Below are positions 35,027 to 43,780 of a stretch of DNA of 64,000 nt, piece after piece. The notes below the pieces were generated by a model. That model did no database searches. It was given only the letters and a program-made list of their open reading frames with translations, and had not been told where the DNA came from. The position numbers and the translations under genes were made by a program. This stretch comes from PALSA-1353 sp050012375. GTDB lineage: Bacteria; Planctomycetota; Phycisphaerae; Tepidisphaerales; Tepidisphaeraceae. The stretch lies in NCBI GenBank assembly GCA_050012375.1, contig JBEKHH010000022.1:1-64000 (forward strand), written 5' to 3'. Numbering within the stretch: position 1 is the stretch's first letter; each line of letters begins with the position of its first letter.

Positions 35027-35245
35027 ATGTCGCTTCAATCTGAAACGCTAAGGAAGGCGATCGAGAACCTCATTGATGCCAAGCTCGTCGACGCGATGGC
35101 TCGCCCCGACGGCTTGAACCGGTTGCTGGCGCATCGCCGCACCAATGTTGCTTCACCGGACATCCGCAACGCAGAACGCCGGCTCGAGCAAACTCTCGGT
35201 GAATTGCTGAACTTCTCGGAACAGCACGCCGAGCAGGCGGCGTAG
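35027..35245 (+). CDS. 72-residue helical protein under c-di-AMP riboswitch control
   Basis: ATG 35027 has AAGGAGA five bases upstream. The product MSLQSETLRKAIENLIDAKL and onwards (LLAHRRTNVASPDIRNAERR, LEQTLGELLNFSEQHAEQAA) is short, soluble and almost wholly helical. It has no signal peptide, membrane helix or recognised family. The riboswitch leader of more than 340 bases ends directly before it and the next gene (35284) is on the other strand, so it is the only gene the switch can control here. Known targets of this riboswitch are potassium transport and cell-wall genes; this one fits neither by sequence. Confidence 0.75.
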   Translation: MSLQSETLRKAIENLIDAKLVDAMARPDGLNRLLAHRRTNVASPDIRNAERRLEQTLGELLNFSEQHAEQAA

Positions 35246-35283
35246 CGCAACGGAGTATTCTCGGCGACATTGGGGCTCAAAAC

Positions 35284-36312
35284 TCAGGGTACGGAATGAC
35301 CTGGCGGTCGGTTTGCCTCCAACGGGCGGACCGACCGCCATCGTTTTGACAAACCCGGGATGATCGCCCCGCCGATGTTGGCGAGATTCAAATCGGGAAC
35401 CGGCGGGCGATCCGCGCGCGGATCGATGGCACGGATCACCGCCCCCATCAACCGCAGCCCCGCTCCAAATTTGTCCCGCAGCCCAATCCGCGGCCGCCGG
35501 CCGCTGGCCCGCAATAACATCACCGTCACATCGTCTTCAGACAGATTCTTGGCGTGTCGATCGGCAATTCTTCCCAATAGTCCCTGGATGAACGCCGCAC
35601 CGGGCTGCTGGTCCATCGCCGACGCGATGGCCATGACCCCTTCCTCGCCGAGGAACTTACCGTCGGAATCCCGCGATTCGATCAAGGCGTCGGTGTAGCA
35701 GAGCACCAGGTCCCCCACCTCCAACTCAACATCGAACTGTTCGTAGTCGGCAAGATCAATGATCCCCAGCGGAATGTTCCGCGGCGACCGATCGTCGCTC
35801 TGCGACATTTCGAGGATGGACCATTCTTTGCCCGCGGCGCGGCACAGCAGCGGGCGCGGATGCCCGGCATTGCAGACCGAAAGCAGCCGCGTCGGCGCGA
35901 AGAACGTCGTCGCCAGGGCCGTGGCGAACGTTCCCTTTTCCGATAACGCCACGAATTGCCGATTCATCGAGCGTACGAACTGAGTCTGATCCAGATAATT
36001 CACATATCGGCGCAGGAGCTTGCGCAAATCCGCAGCCGTGGCGGCCACGGCATCGCCGTGTCCGGATACATCCGCCAGGAGCAGCCGGCTGATTCGGCCC
36101 GTCGCGCAGCTCGAAGCATAATAGACATCCCCGCCGCGCCCGGCGTTTCCGAATGGCTTGCTATAAACCCAAGCGTCCAGCCCGCCCATTCGCACGCCGC
36201 GCTCGGTCAACTGGCTGCCGCCCCAGACTTCCATGCAAGTCATATATTGATCGCCGTCGGGCATGGGGAAATTGTAATCGGGAAAATGCCGAAACGCGTC
36301 ACGTGCCGCCAT
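35284..36312 (-). CDS. SpoIIE/PP2C-type protein phosphatase
   Basis: 342 residues. The SpoIIE phosphatase core is visible: GGDVYYASSCATGRISRLLL, ADVSGHGDAVAATAADLRKL with the metal-binding DxSGHG, FATALATTFFAPTRLLSVCN, AGHPRPLLCR, and DLVLCYTDALIESRDSDGKF with the late metal aspartate, then EDDVTVMLL. Such PPM phosphatases dephosphorylate anti-sigma antagonists or act as output of partner-switching systems. The N-terminal 45 residues and C-terminal 70 residues match nothing I know; no sensor domain is fused. No clear Shine-Dalgarno precedes the chosen ATG; MPDGDQY (about 16 residues later) is an alternative start. Confidence 0.88.
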   Translation of the reverse strand: MAARDAFRHFPDYNFPMPDGDQYMTCMEVWGGSQLTERGVRMGGLDAWVYSKPFGNAGRGGDVYYASSCATGRISRLLLADVSGHGDAVAATAADLRKLLRRYVNYLDQTQFVRSMNRQFVALSEKGTFATALATTFFAPTRLLSVCNAGHPRPLLCRAAGKEWSILEMSQSDDRSPRNIPLGIIDLADYEQFDVELEVGDLVLCYTDALIESRDSDGKFLGEEGVMAIASAMDQQPGAAFIQGLLGRIADRHAKNLSEDDVTVMLLRASGRRPRIGLRDKFGAGLRLMGAVIRAIDPRADRPPVPDLNLANIGGAIIPGLSKRWRSVRPLEANRPPGHSVP

Positions 36313-36368
36313 TCTTTACGCGCGATGGTCATCGGGCCATGGAAGATTCCTCAATCCCATTCGGGAGA

Positions 36369-36403
36369 GGACATAAAGGGGTCATCCTGACCCCTTTATG
36401 TCC
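36369..36403. repeat. Perfect 16-bp palindrome with 3-base loop (REP-like)
   Basis: GGACATAAAGGGGTCA (36369-36384) and its exact complement (36388-36403) are separated by TCC. I recall palindromes of the AAAGGGGTCA type as REP units linked to Y1-type transposases in several phyla. Here it lies between the phosphatase start and the 3' end of the acyltransferase gene and may terminate the latter. Confidence 0.75.
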
Positions 36404-36413
36404 CGTTGCAGAA

Positions 36414-37604
36414 TTAATCAACCATGCGTCGTAGCGTCTTTCTCCGGCTCAACCGCTCCGGCGCCTTGAAAACACGATACGCCTCCACCGGTTCCATCCT
36501 CGGCAGCGCCCATCTTGAAAACGTCGTCAAGCCCCACCGAATGATGCGATTTCTCGGTCGGATAAACAGATACATCGGCTCCCATTTGCTCCCCAGCCGC
36601 GACTTAAAATTATCCGAAGTCTGCCCCAGATGAACTACCTTCGCTCCTCTCTGCCATGCGAAATCCAGATCGTGATAAAACAGATTGAAGTAAAGGTCCC
36701 CCTCCGTCCGCAGATCGTAATCCAGCCCCGAATAAAGATTGTGATAGATCGAATCCCGCGCCAGCCCAATGGTAAACGCCGCCAGCCTCTCCCCCTGATA
36801 AATGCACGTCAGCGAAGCGTCATCGCCGAATCGCCGCCCAAGCTCACGCATGAATTCCGCCGGATAACGCTCCAGCCGGAACTTCGATCGCCCCTGCACC
36901 GCCTCGTAGAGCCGATGCGCCTCATCCGTATACACGCGAGGCAAATCCACCGGCCCCCGCACCTGCTCCACCCGCAGCCCTGTCTCTTTGAGCTTCTTCA
37001 ATGATCGATTCACCTGCCAGCGGTATCGCGCCTTGATCGAAGCAAGATAATCGACAAAGCTGCCGAACTCCCCAACCAGCCGATGCCGGGCCGGGATTTC
37101 ACCGCGCAAATACCCCCGTTCGAGCAGCGTTTGCATACCATCGCATTCGTCATTCGAAAACTCCTTCACCACCACGATCATCGCGCCCTGATCGCGCGCC
37201 AAATCGTCCATCGCGCCGTCCAGTTCCGTCAACACCGCCGCTCGATCCGCACCCTCCGCGATACGCAAGTGATTTTGCCCCGCCGGAATCGGCAGCCCAC
37301 AGAACAGAACGCCCATCCTCAAACAATTCCGCCAGACTTTTCTCGCCCGCGCCACCAGCTTATCGAGCCACGGGAAATGCCCCATATCCACACGAAATAA
37401 ACACGCGCATGCCAGCCCGATCGCTTTCCCCGCTTCATCACGAATCACAATCGTAAAACTCCGGCATTGCCCGCCCATCGTCGCTTCGTACGCGCCGATC
37501 AGCCTGCGGTCCATCGTCAAATCCGTTTCATCGGCCGTGAGAAGATCCCATTCGTGCCCGGGAACCTCTGTTACGGATGCGTAGATGGAATGACTCAGGC
37601 CCAT
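36414..37604 (-). CDS. GNAT-like acyltransferase (peptidogalycan/FemAB-like)
   Basis: 396 residues, cytosolic. The middle SIKARYRWQVNRSLKKLKET and the block DDASLTCIYQGERLAAFTIG then NLYSGLDYDLRTEGDLYFNL and FAWQRGAKVVHLGQTSDNFK are typical of the GNAT superfamily subset related to FemAB and BioF2-like (PF13480/PF04339) proteins. The C-terminus ends WALPRMEPVEAYRVFKAPER. Those proteins transfer aminoacyl or acyl groups in envelope or exopolysaccharide synthesis; the substrate is unknown here. It stands alone, 93 bases from the efflux outer-membrane gene on the same strand. Confidence 0.75.
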   Translation of the reverse strand: MGLSHSIYASVTEVPGHEWDLLTADETDLTMDRRLIGAYEATMGGQCRSFTIVIRDEAGKAIGLACACLFRVDMGHFPWLDKLVARARKVWRNCLRMGVLFCGLPIPAGQNHLRIAEGADRAAVLTELDGAMDDLARDQGAMIVVVKEFSNDECDGMQTLLERGYLRGEIPARHRLVGEFGSFVDYLASIKARYRWQVNRSLKKLKETGLRVEQVRGPVDLPRVYTDEAHRLYEAVQGRSKFRLERYPAEFMRELGRRFGDDASLTCIYQGERLAAFTIGLARDSIYHNLYSGLDYDLRTEGDLYFNLFYHDLDFAWQRGAKVVHLGQTSDNFKSRLGSKWEPMYLFIRPRNRIIRWGLTTFSRWALPRMEPVEAYRVFKAPERLSRRKTLRRMVD

Positions 37605-37697
37605 TCGATTGAATTATATGTTCTCTGGATCGGAAAGCCTTCCGCTGTTGATCAGCCGCAACAGAAAACAATGAGACACAAGACCCTCACCTTCACG

Positions 37698-39200
37698 CTA
37701 TGGGTTATCCTGGGTAACAGCGGGATGTTCCCGTGGAGCGGTCGCGGATTCTTCGAACATCTCCCATCCTCCGCCGAGTGCCTTGTAGAGCGCGACGAGG
37801 CTGGTGGAGACGCTTTGCTCGCTTTGGGCGAGTTGATCCTCAGTCAGATATAGCGACTGTTGGGCGTCGAGCACGTTGAGGAAGTCCACGACTCCCGCAT
37901 CGTTCAGGCGGCGCGCCAGTTCGAGCGAACGACGATTAGCCGTCGTGGCCGCACGCAAAGAGTCGCGACGAATCTGGTTCTGGCGGTAAGCAACGATGGC
38001 ATCCTCCACATCGGAAACCGCCTGGATGATCGTCTGCCGGTATTGGATCATCGCTTGTTCTTCCATCGCGTTCTTGGCCCGGATGTTGGCGCGGACCTGG
38101 CCGCCATTGAAGAGATTCCAACTCGCGCTAGGGCCTATCGACCAGAAAAGGCTCTGGGCGTTTCCGAGCGATCGGAATCTGCTGCTGCCCAGGCCGACAT
38201 CTCCAAGCAGGCTGAATTTCGGGTACAGGTCCGCCGTCGCCACGCCGATATTCGCGGTCGCCGCCGCCAGATTTCGTTCTGCGTGGCGAATATCGGGGCG
38301 ACGACGAAGCAATTCGGAAGGGAGGCCCGGCGGCAGTTCCGCAGGCCCGGCCGGTATGGGGGCTTCGATGCTCAGCTCGGTTTGCAAGTCCGATACGTCG
38401 CGGTCCAGCAAAACCGATAGGCGGTGAATTGCATTCTGAATAGCCGTCTCGACAACCGGAAGTTCCGCACGCGTGCTTTCCAGTTGTGCTTCGGCCTGGG
38501 CGATCGGCAGGTCGGCCGCAACGCCTGCGCGCTGCCGGCGTTTCTGAAGACTCAAGGTATCGATTTGAGTCCGGATGTTCCCCTCAATGATCTGCCGTTC
38601 GTGCTGATATCCGCGCAGCATGATGTAATTCTGCGCCACTTCGCCGAGTAACGTCACCAGCGTGTCGCGCCGCGCTTCCGTCTGAGCCTGCAACGTGTCG
38701 CGCGCCGCTTCGACGGCTCTTCGAGCGCCGCCGAATACGTCGATTTCCCACCCCGCGTCGAAGCCGGCCTGATACAGGTCGTATGTGCCGGGGATGGCTT
38801 GGATTTCCGAAGCGCTGTAGCGTGAACGCGAGTAAGAGCCGGATGCATCTGCCGTCGGAAGCAGTGCTCCCTGGGCGTATTCCAGTTCGGCGCGAGCCTG
38901 GCGGATACGCGTCGCCGCCAGGCGAACATCCAAGTTCGCATCAACCGCTTCACGGATCAGCCGATTTAGGGCCGGATCGTGGAAGGTCTGCCACCAGCAT
39001 GTCAAATCCGGCGTGGCCGATTGTGTTGCCGCTGAAACAACAGCCGGTGCCGTCGTCACGGGCTTCGCGGCAGCCTGATACGCTGTCGGAACATGGACAG
39101 CAGGTATTTGATAATTCGGACCGACAGTGCATCCGGCTGTCACCAAAGCGACAGCCGCGACAAGCACGTGCAACAGCAGGACGCCCGTTTTCGCCCTCAT
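37698..39200 (-). CDS. Outer-membrane efflux lipoprotein (NodT/OprM family)
   Basis: The start is ATG 39200 with AAGGAGG; 500 residues. The lipobox LVTAGC gives a lipid-anchored N-terminus. There are two OEP (TolC-like) repeats: WWQTFHDPALNRLIREAVDA opens the first and ELPPGLPSELLRRRPDIRHA with ERNLAAATANIGVATADLYP opens the second, the NodT hallmark. Together with the divergent adaptor and pump it completes a tripartite RND exporter, forming the exit duct through the outer membrane. It is controlled from the shared intergenic region with operator-like palindromes. Confidence 0.93.
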   Translation of the reverse strand: MRAKTGVLLLHVLVAAVALVTAGCTVGPNYQIPAVHVPTAYQAAAKPVTTAPAVVSAATQSATPDLTCWWQTFHDPALNRLIREAVDANLDVRLAATRIRQARAELEYAQGALLPTADASGSYSRSRYSASEIQAIPGTYDLYQAGFDAGWEIDVFGGARRAVEAARDTLQAQTEARRDTLVTLLGEVAQNYIMLRGYQHERQIIEGNIRTQIDTLSLQKRRQRAGVAADLPIAQAEAQLESTRAELPVVETAIQNAIHRLSVLLDRDVSDLQTELSIEAPIPAGPAELPPGLPSELLRRRPDIRHAERNLAAATANIGVATADLYPKFSLLGDVGLGSSRFRSLGNAQSLFWSIGPSASWNLFNGGQVRANIRAKNAMEEQAMIQYRQTIIQAVSDVEDAIVAYRQNQIRRDSLRAATTANRRSLELARRLNDAGVVDFLNVLDAQQSLYLTEDQLAQSEQSVSTSLVALYKALGGGWEMFEESATAPREHPAVTQDNP

Positions 39201-39250
39201 AAACGGCCTCCTTTCAGTTCCGCATGGCCAACCGGATAGAAAAACGAGGT

Positions 39251-39332
39251 TTGACAAACGGATGCTCGAATGATAAACTGAATTCATATTCAGTATTTGA
39301 ATATTAAATTAGCATTCAAAGTACGATTTGTC
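39251..39332. promoter_or_regulatory. Divergent promoters with palindromic TetR-type operator candidates
   Basis: Plus strand: TTGACA (39251-39256), 17 bases, TAAACT (39274-39279), towards the adaptor gene. Minus strand: TTGACA (complement of 39327-39332), 17 bases, TAATTT, towards the outer-membrane gene. Two inverted repeats overlap the -10 boxes: ACTGAAT-TCAT-ATTCAGT (39277-39294) and TTTGAAT-N11-ATTCAAA (39296-39320). These are good sites for the TetR-type regulator encoded downstream of the pump. Confidence 0.65.
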
Positions 39333-39399
39333 AAGCAAGTGCGAGGTTTTGGACATGGACGAATCAGATTATCGCATTCCCTCTGAAAAGGAATTTGCA

Positions 39400-40608
39400 A
39401 TGTTCCATAGGCTGAAGATCGCTCCCGTTCGCTATGGCTGCGGTGGCATTCTCCTGAACTTGTGCGCGCTCGTGATGCTGGTCGCGATCGGCGGATGCCA
39501 AAAGGCCGAGGGCCAACCGCCTGGACCACCGCAAGGTCCGCCGCCCGAGGTTGGCGTCGTCACGATCGCGGCGCAACGAGTGGAGCTTTCGACCGAATTG
39601 CCCGGCCGGACGACGGCATTCCGGGTGGCCGAAATTCGACCGCAGGTCAGCGGAATCGTGCTTCAGCGGCTTTTTGAAGAAGGCGCCGAAGTTCAGCAGG
39701 GCCAGCAACTCTACAAGATCGATCCGGCCCGCTACCAGGCTGCCTATGACAGCGCCGTCGCAGCCCAGGCGCGCAGCAAGGCGGCTCTTACATCAGCCAC
39801 GTTGACCGTGGATCGCTACAAGAAGCTTGAGATAGGCCGCGACATCAGCAGTCAGGATTATGACAACGCCGTCGCTGCCCAATTGCAGGCGGAGGCCGAT
39901 GTGGAATCCGCCCAGGCAGCGGTGGAATCGGCGCGTATCAATCTGGATTACACCCGGATGTTTTCGCCCATTTCGGGGCGGACCGGCCGGTCCTCGGTGA
40001 CGGAAGGCGCTCTCGTCACGGCGGAGCAGCCTGCTTCGCTGGTCACGATTCAGCAATTGGACCCGATCTACGTGGATTTGACTCAATCGAGCGCCCAGAT
40101 ATTGCATCTGCAGCGTGAACTTGCCGGCGGCGGGTTTGGCGCCGGCGCAAAGAAGGCCGGAGTCACGCTGACGCTCGAAGATGGCACGGCGTACGCCGAC
40201 ACGGGTGTCCTTAAATTCTCGGAAGTGACGGTCGATCAAATGACCGGATCGGTCACGCTACGAGCCTTGTTTCCCAACGCCCGGCGGGAGTTGCTCCCCG
40301 GAATGTTCGTCCGCGCCCGAGTTATCGAAGGAGTGGATGAACAGGCGATCCTGATTCCGCAGCAGGCCGTCGCGCGAAACGCGCGCGGCGAGCCCACCGT
40401 GCTAGCCGTCGGCGAAGACGGCAACGTGCAGCTTAGATCGGTCAAGACCGACCGTGCCATTGGCGACAAGTGGCTGGTCACCGACGGCATTAAGGCCGGC
40501 GATAAAGTCATCGTGGAAGGCCTGCAAAAGGTCGCGCCGGGCATCGCCGTGCGTGCCGTCGAAGTGGGTGTCGGCCAGACGGTACAAACGGATTTGAAGC
40601 AGAAATGA
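39400..40608 (+). CDS. RND efflux membrane-fusion (periplasmic adaptor) protein, AcrA-like
   Basis: The start at ATG 39400 (AAAGGA upstream) gives 402 residues with a lipobox (LVAIGGC). Adaptor features: PPPEVGVVTIAAQRVELSTE, LPGRTTAFRVAEIRPQVSGI with the split lipoyl half EEGAEVQQGQQLYKIDPARY, a coiled-coil hairpin (SAVAAQARSKAALTSATLTV, SQDYDNAVAAQLQAEADVES), then MFSPISGRTGRSSVTEGALV and the beta-barrel EVTVDQMTGSVTLRALFPNA. It links the inner-membrane pump to the outer-membrane duct. First gene of the adaptor - pump - regulator operon; ten bases separate it from the pump. Confidence 0.94.
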   Translation: MFHRLKIAPVRYGCGGILLNLCALVMLVAIGGCQKAEGQPPGPPQGPPPEVGVVTIAAQRVELSTELPGRTTAFRVAEIRPQVSGIVLQRLFEEGAEVQQGQQLYKIDPARYQAAYDSAVAAQARSKAALTSATLTVDRYKKLEIGRDISSQDYDNAVAAQLQAEADVESAQAAVESARINLDYTRMFSPISGRTGRSSVTEGALVTAEQPASLVTIQQLDPIYVDLTQSSAQILHLQRELAGGGFGAGAKKAGVTLTLEDGTAYADTGVLKFSEVTVDQMTGSVTLRALFPNARRELLPGMFVRARVIEGVDEQAILIPQQAVARNARGEPTVLAVGEDGNVQLRSVKTDRAIGDKWLVTDGIKAGDKVIVEGLQKVAPGIAVRAVEVGVGQTVQTDLKQK

Positions 40609-40618
40609 GAACCAAGCC

Positions 40619-43600
40619 ATGGCAAGGTTTTTTATTGACCGTCCCGTCTTTGCGTGGGTGATTGCCCTGATCCTCATGCTCTCAGGCGCTCTGGCCATCC
40701 GGACGCTGCCGATCGCCCAGTATCCCAGCATCGCTCCCCCCGCCATTTCCCTCTCGGTGGTATACCCCGGCGCTTCCGCCGAAACCGTCCAGAGCACCGT
40801 CGTGCAGGTGATCGAACAGCAGCTCAACGGCCTGGACCACCTGCGTTACTTTACCTCGGAGAGCGACAAAGACGGAAGCCTAGCCATCAACCTCTATTTC
40901 GACCAGGGCACCAACCCCGACATCGCCCAGGTACAGGTGCAAAACAAGCTCCAACTCGCCATGCCGATGTTGCCCCCCGAAGTCCAGCAGCAGGGCATCC
41001 GCGTCGCCAAATCAACCAAAAACTTCCTCCTGCTTGTCGGCCTGATTTCCACCGACGGCTCGATGAGCGGCGCCGATATTTCCGATTACATCGCCTCGAA
41101 TATCCAGGACCCCATTAGCCGCACGCCCGGCGTCGGCGATTTTCAGTTGCTCGGCGCCCAGTACGCCATGCGTATCTGGCTCGACGCCGACAAGCTCAAT
41201 AACTACTCCCTCACCGCCGGCGACGTATCCAACGCCATCCAGACCCAAAATGTCCAGGTCGCCGTGGGCGAACTCGGCGGGTTGCCCTCGGCTCGCGGCC
41301 AACGTCTCAACGCCACGGTGATTGGCCCCAGCCGCCTGCGCACCCCCGAGGAGTTCGGCGCCATCCTCCTCCGCGTCAATCCCGATGGCTCCCAGGTGCG
41401 GCTCCGCGACGTAGCCAAGATCGAACTCGGCGGCGAAAGCTACGGCATTGCCGCACAATACAACAAAGGTGAAGCCACCGGCGCCCTGGCCGTCAGGCTC
41501 GCCGCCGGCGCCAACGCCTTGGATACTGCCGCCGCCGTCCATCGGACCATGGACAAGCTCACGCCTTTCTTTCCCCATGGCCTCCAAGTCATTTATCCCT
41601 ACGACACTACCCCCTTCGTCCGCATCTCCGTCAAGGAAGTCATTAAAACCCTGCTCGAAGCCATCGGCCTGGTCTTCCTGGTCATGTACCTGTTCCTGGA
41701 AAACTTCCGCGCCACGTTGATTCCCACCATCGCGGTCCCGGTCGTCCTTCTCGGCACGTGCGCCGTCCTCTCCGTCGCCGGGTTTTCCATCAATACCCTC
41801 ACCATGTTCGGCATGGTCCTGGCCATCGGCCTGCTGGTCGATGACGCCATCGTCGTCGTGGAAAACGTCGAACGCCTCATGGCCGAAGAAAAACTGTCCC
41901 CCAAGGAAGCCACACGAAAATCCATGGACCAGATCACCGGCGCTCTCGTCAGCATCGCCCTGGTCATCTCCGCCGTCTTCCTCCCCATGGCCTTTTTCGG
42001 CGGTTCCACCGGGGTGATCTACCGCCAGTTCTCCATCACCATCGTCTCGGCCATGCTCCTTTCCGTCTTCGTCGCCATCGTTTTCACCCCCGCCCTCTGC
42101 GCGACGTTCCTCAAGCATCGCCCCAACACGGGATTTGAAAAACGGACTGGATTCTTCGGACTGTTCAACCGCGTATTCGGCGCTGCCAACCGCCAATACA
42201 AAAATAGCGTCGCCCACGTTCTCGGTCGGACTTGGCGCTACCTCGCCGTTTATGTCCTGATCGTTGCCGGGCTTGTTGTCCTCTTCAAACGGATCCCCAC
42301 CGGCTTCTTGCCCGATGAAGATCAGGGTTTGCTCTTCGTCCAGGTCACGCTCCCGCCCGGTTCCACTGTCGAACAAACCAGAACGGTCCTCAACCAGGTG
42401 CGCGACCACTTCCTGAACAACGAGAAAAACAGCGTCGAAAGCGTCCTCACCGCCACCGGATTCAGCTTCGCCGGCAACGGACAAAGCCAGGCGATCGCCT
42501 TCGTACGCCTCAAACCCTGGAACGAACGCCGCGGCGAACAGAACGGCGTTAAAGCCATCGCCGGCCGCGCCATGGCACAATTCTCCCAAATCCGCCAGGC
42601 CATAATCTTCGCTTTTGCGCCGCCGGCAGTCATAGAACTCGGCAATGCCACCGGGTTCGACTTTGAACTCCTCGATCAAGGGGGCGTTGGCCACGACCAA
42701 CTCATGGCCGCACGCAACCAACTCCTCGGCGCCGCCGCCCAAGATCCCGCGCTGGTCGCCGTGCGTCCCAATGGTCTGGAGGATGAATCGCAATACAAAA
42801 TCGAAGTGGATCGCGAGAAGGCCAGCGCCATGGGACTCGATCTCACCGCGGTGGACAACACCCTGGCCGAGGCTTGGGCTTCGAGCTATGTCAACGATTT
42901 CATCGACCGCGGCCGAATCAAGAAAGTCTTTATCCAGGGCCGCTTTGAAGATCGCATGCTCCCCGAGCATTTCGACAACTGGTACGTGCGAAACGCCGCC
43001 GGCCAGATGGTCCCCTTCTCCGCCTTCACCAGCGGCCATTGGATGACCGGCTCACCGCGGCTGGAGCGATATAACGGCGTTCCGTCCATGGAGATCCTGG
43101 GTGAACCCGCTCCCGGTCAAAGCAGCGGCGTCGCCATGAGCCACATGGAGGAATTGGCCAAAAATCTGCCGCCCGGCATCGGCTTTGACTGGACTGGACT
43201 CTCCTACGAAGAACGCTTGTCGGGCTCCCAAGCCGTATCTCTGTACGCCATTTCCCTCATTGTCGTGTTCCTCTGCCTGGCGGCGCTCTATGAAAGCTGG
43301 TCGATCCCTCTGGCTGTCATGTTGGTCGTCCCTCTGGGCGTCGTCGGGGCGACCCTGGCCACTTATTCCCGCGGCCTGACCAACGACGTCTTTTTTCAGG
43401 TCGGCCTGCTCACCACCGTCGGCCTGTCCGCCAAGAACGCCATTCTCATCGTCGAATTCGCCAAGGCCAATTTTGATCGCGGCATGCCGCTGATTGAATC
43501 GACCGTGCAGGCCGCTCACCAGCGTCTGCGGCCGATTCTCATGACTTCGCTGGCGTTTATGTTCGGCGTGCTGCCCCTGGCGATCTCTCACGGCGCCGGC

Positions 43601-43780
43601 TCCGGAGGCCAGAACGACATCGGGACCGGCGTGATCGGCGGCATGCTCTCCGCCACGGTGCTGGCCATCTTCTTTGTGCCCCTGTTTTTCGTCGCGATGC
43701 TGCGATTGTTCAGAGTAAAACAAAGAATGTTACGAGCCGAGACTCGGCCTGCGGTCATGCCGGAGGCGGTCCCAGTTTGA
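40619..43780 (+). CDS. RND multidrug efflux pump, AcrB/MexB (HAE1) type
   Basis: 1,053 residues, full length. It is a proton-driven inner-membrane trimer that exports hydrophobic drugs, dyes or lipids. N-terminus MARFFIDRPVFAWVIALILM; the proton-relay pair is in AIGLLVDDAIVVVENVERLM (TM4) and the lysine in GLSAKNAILIVEFAK (TM10). The porter domains include LRYFTSESDKDGSLAINLYF, GVGDFQLLGAQYAMRIWLDA and GFDFELLDQGGVGHDQLMAA; GAGSGGQNDIGTGVIGGML precedes the last helices. There is no frame break. Followed directly by the TetR regulator. Confidence 0.97.
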   Translation: MARFFIDRPVFAWVIALILMLSGALAIRTLPIAQYPSIAPPAISLSVVYPGASAETVQSTVVQVIEQQLNGLDHLRYFTSESDKDGSLAINLYFDQGTNPDIAQVQVQNKLQLAMPMLPPEVQQQGIRVAKSTKNFLLLVGLISTDGSMSGADISDYIASNIQDPISRTPGVGDFQLLGAQYAMRIWLDADKLNNYSLTAGDVSNAIQTQNVQVAVGELGGLPSARGQRLNATVIGPSRLRTPEEFGAILLRVNPDGSQVRLRDVAKIELGGESYGIAAQYNKGEATGALAVRLAAGANALDTAAAVHRTMDKLTPFFPHGLQVIYPYDTTPFVRISVKEVIKTLLEAIGLVFLVMYLFLENFRATLIPTIAVPVVLLGTCAVLSVAGFSINTLTMFGMVLAIGLLVDDAIVVVENVERLMAEEKLSPKEATRKSMDQITGALVSIALVISAVFLPMAFFGGSTGVIYRQFSITIVSAMLLSVFVAIVFTPALCATFLKHRPNTGFEKRTGFFGLFNRVFGAANRQYKNSVAHVLGRTWRYLAVYVLIVAGLVVLFKRIPTGFLPDEDQGLLFVQVTLPPGSTVEQTRTVLNQVRDHFLNNEKNSVESVLTATGFSFAGNGQSQAIAFVRLKPWNERRGEQNGVKAIAGRAMAQFSQIRQAIIFAFAPPAVIELGNATGFDFELLDQGGVGHDQLMAARNQLLGAAAQDPALVAVRPNGLEDESQYKIEVDREKASAMGLDLTAVDNTLAEAWASSYVNDFIDRGRIKKVFIQGRFEDRMLPEHFDNWYVRNAAGQMVPFSAFTSGHWMTGSPRLERYNGVPSMEILGEPAPGQSSGVAMSHMEELAKNLPPGIGFDWTGLSYEERLSGSQAVSLYAISLIVVFLCLAALYESWSIPLAVMLVVPLGVVGATLATYSRGLTNDVFFQVGLLTTVGLSAKNAILIVEFAKANFDRGMPLIESTVQAAHQRLRPILMTSLAFMFGVLPLAISHGAGSGGQNDIGTGVIGGMLSATVLAIFFVPLFFVAMLRLFRVKQRMLRAETRPAVMPEAVPV

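Noticed and set aside
41012..43039. A 675-codon open frame opposite the RND pump gene
   Set aside because: Low-complexity Gly/Asp/Glu-rich translation without domains, antisense to a complete AcrB-type gene.
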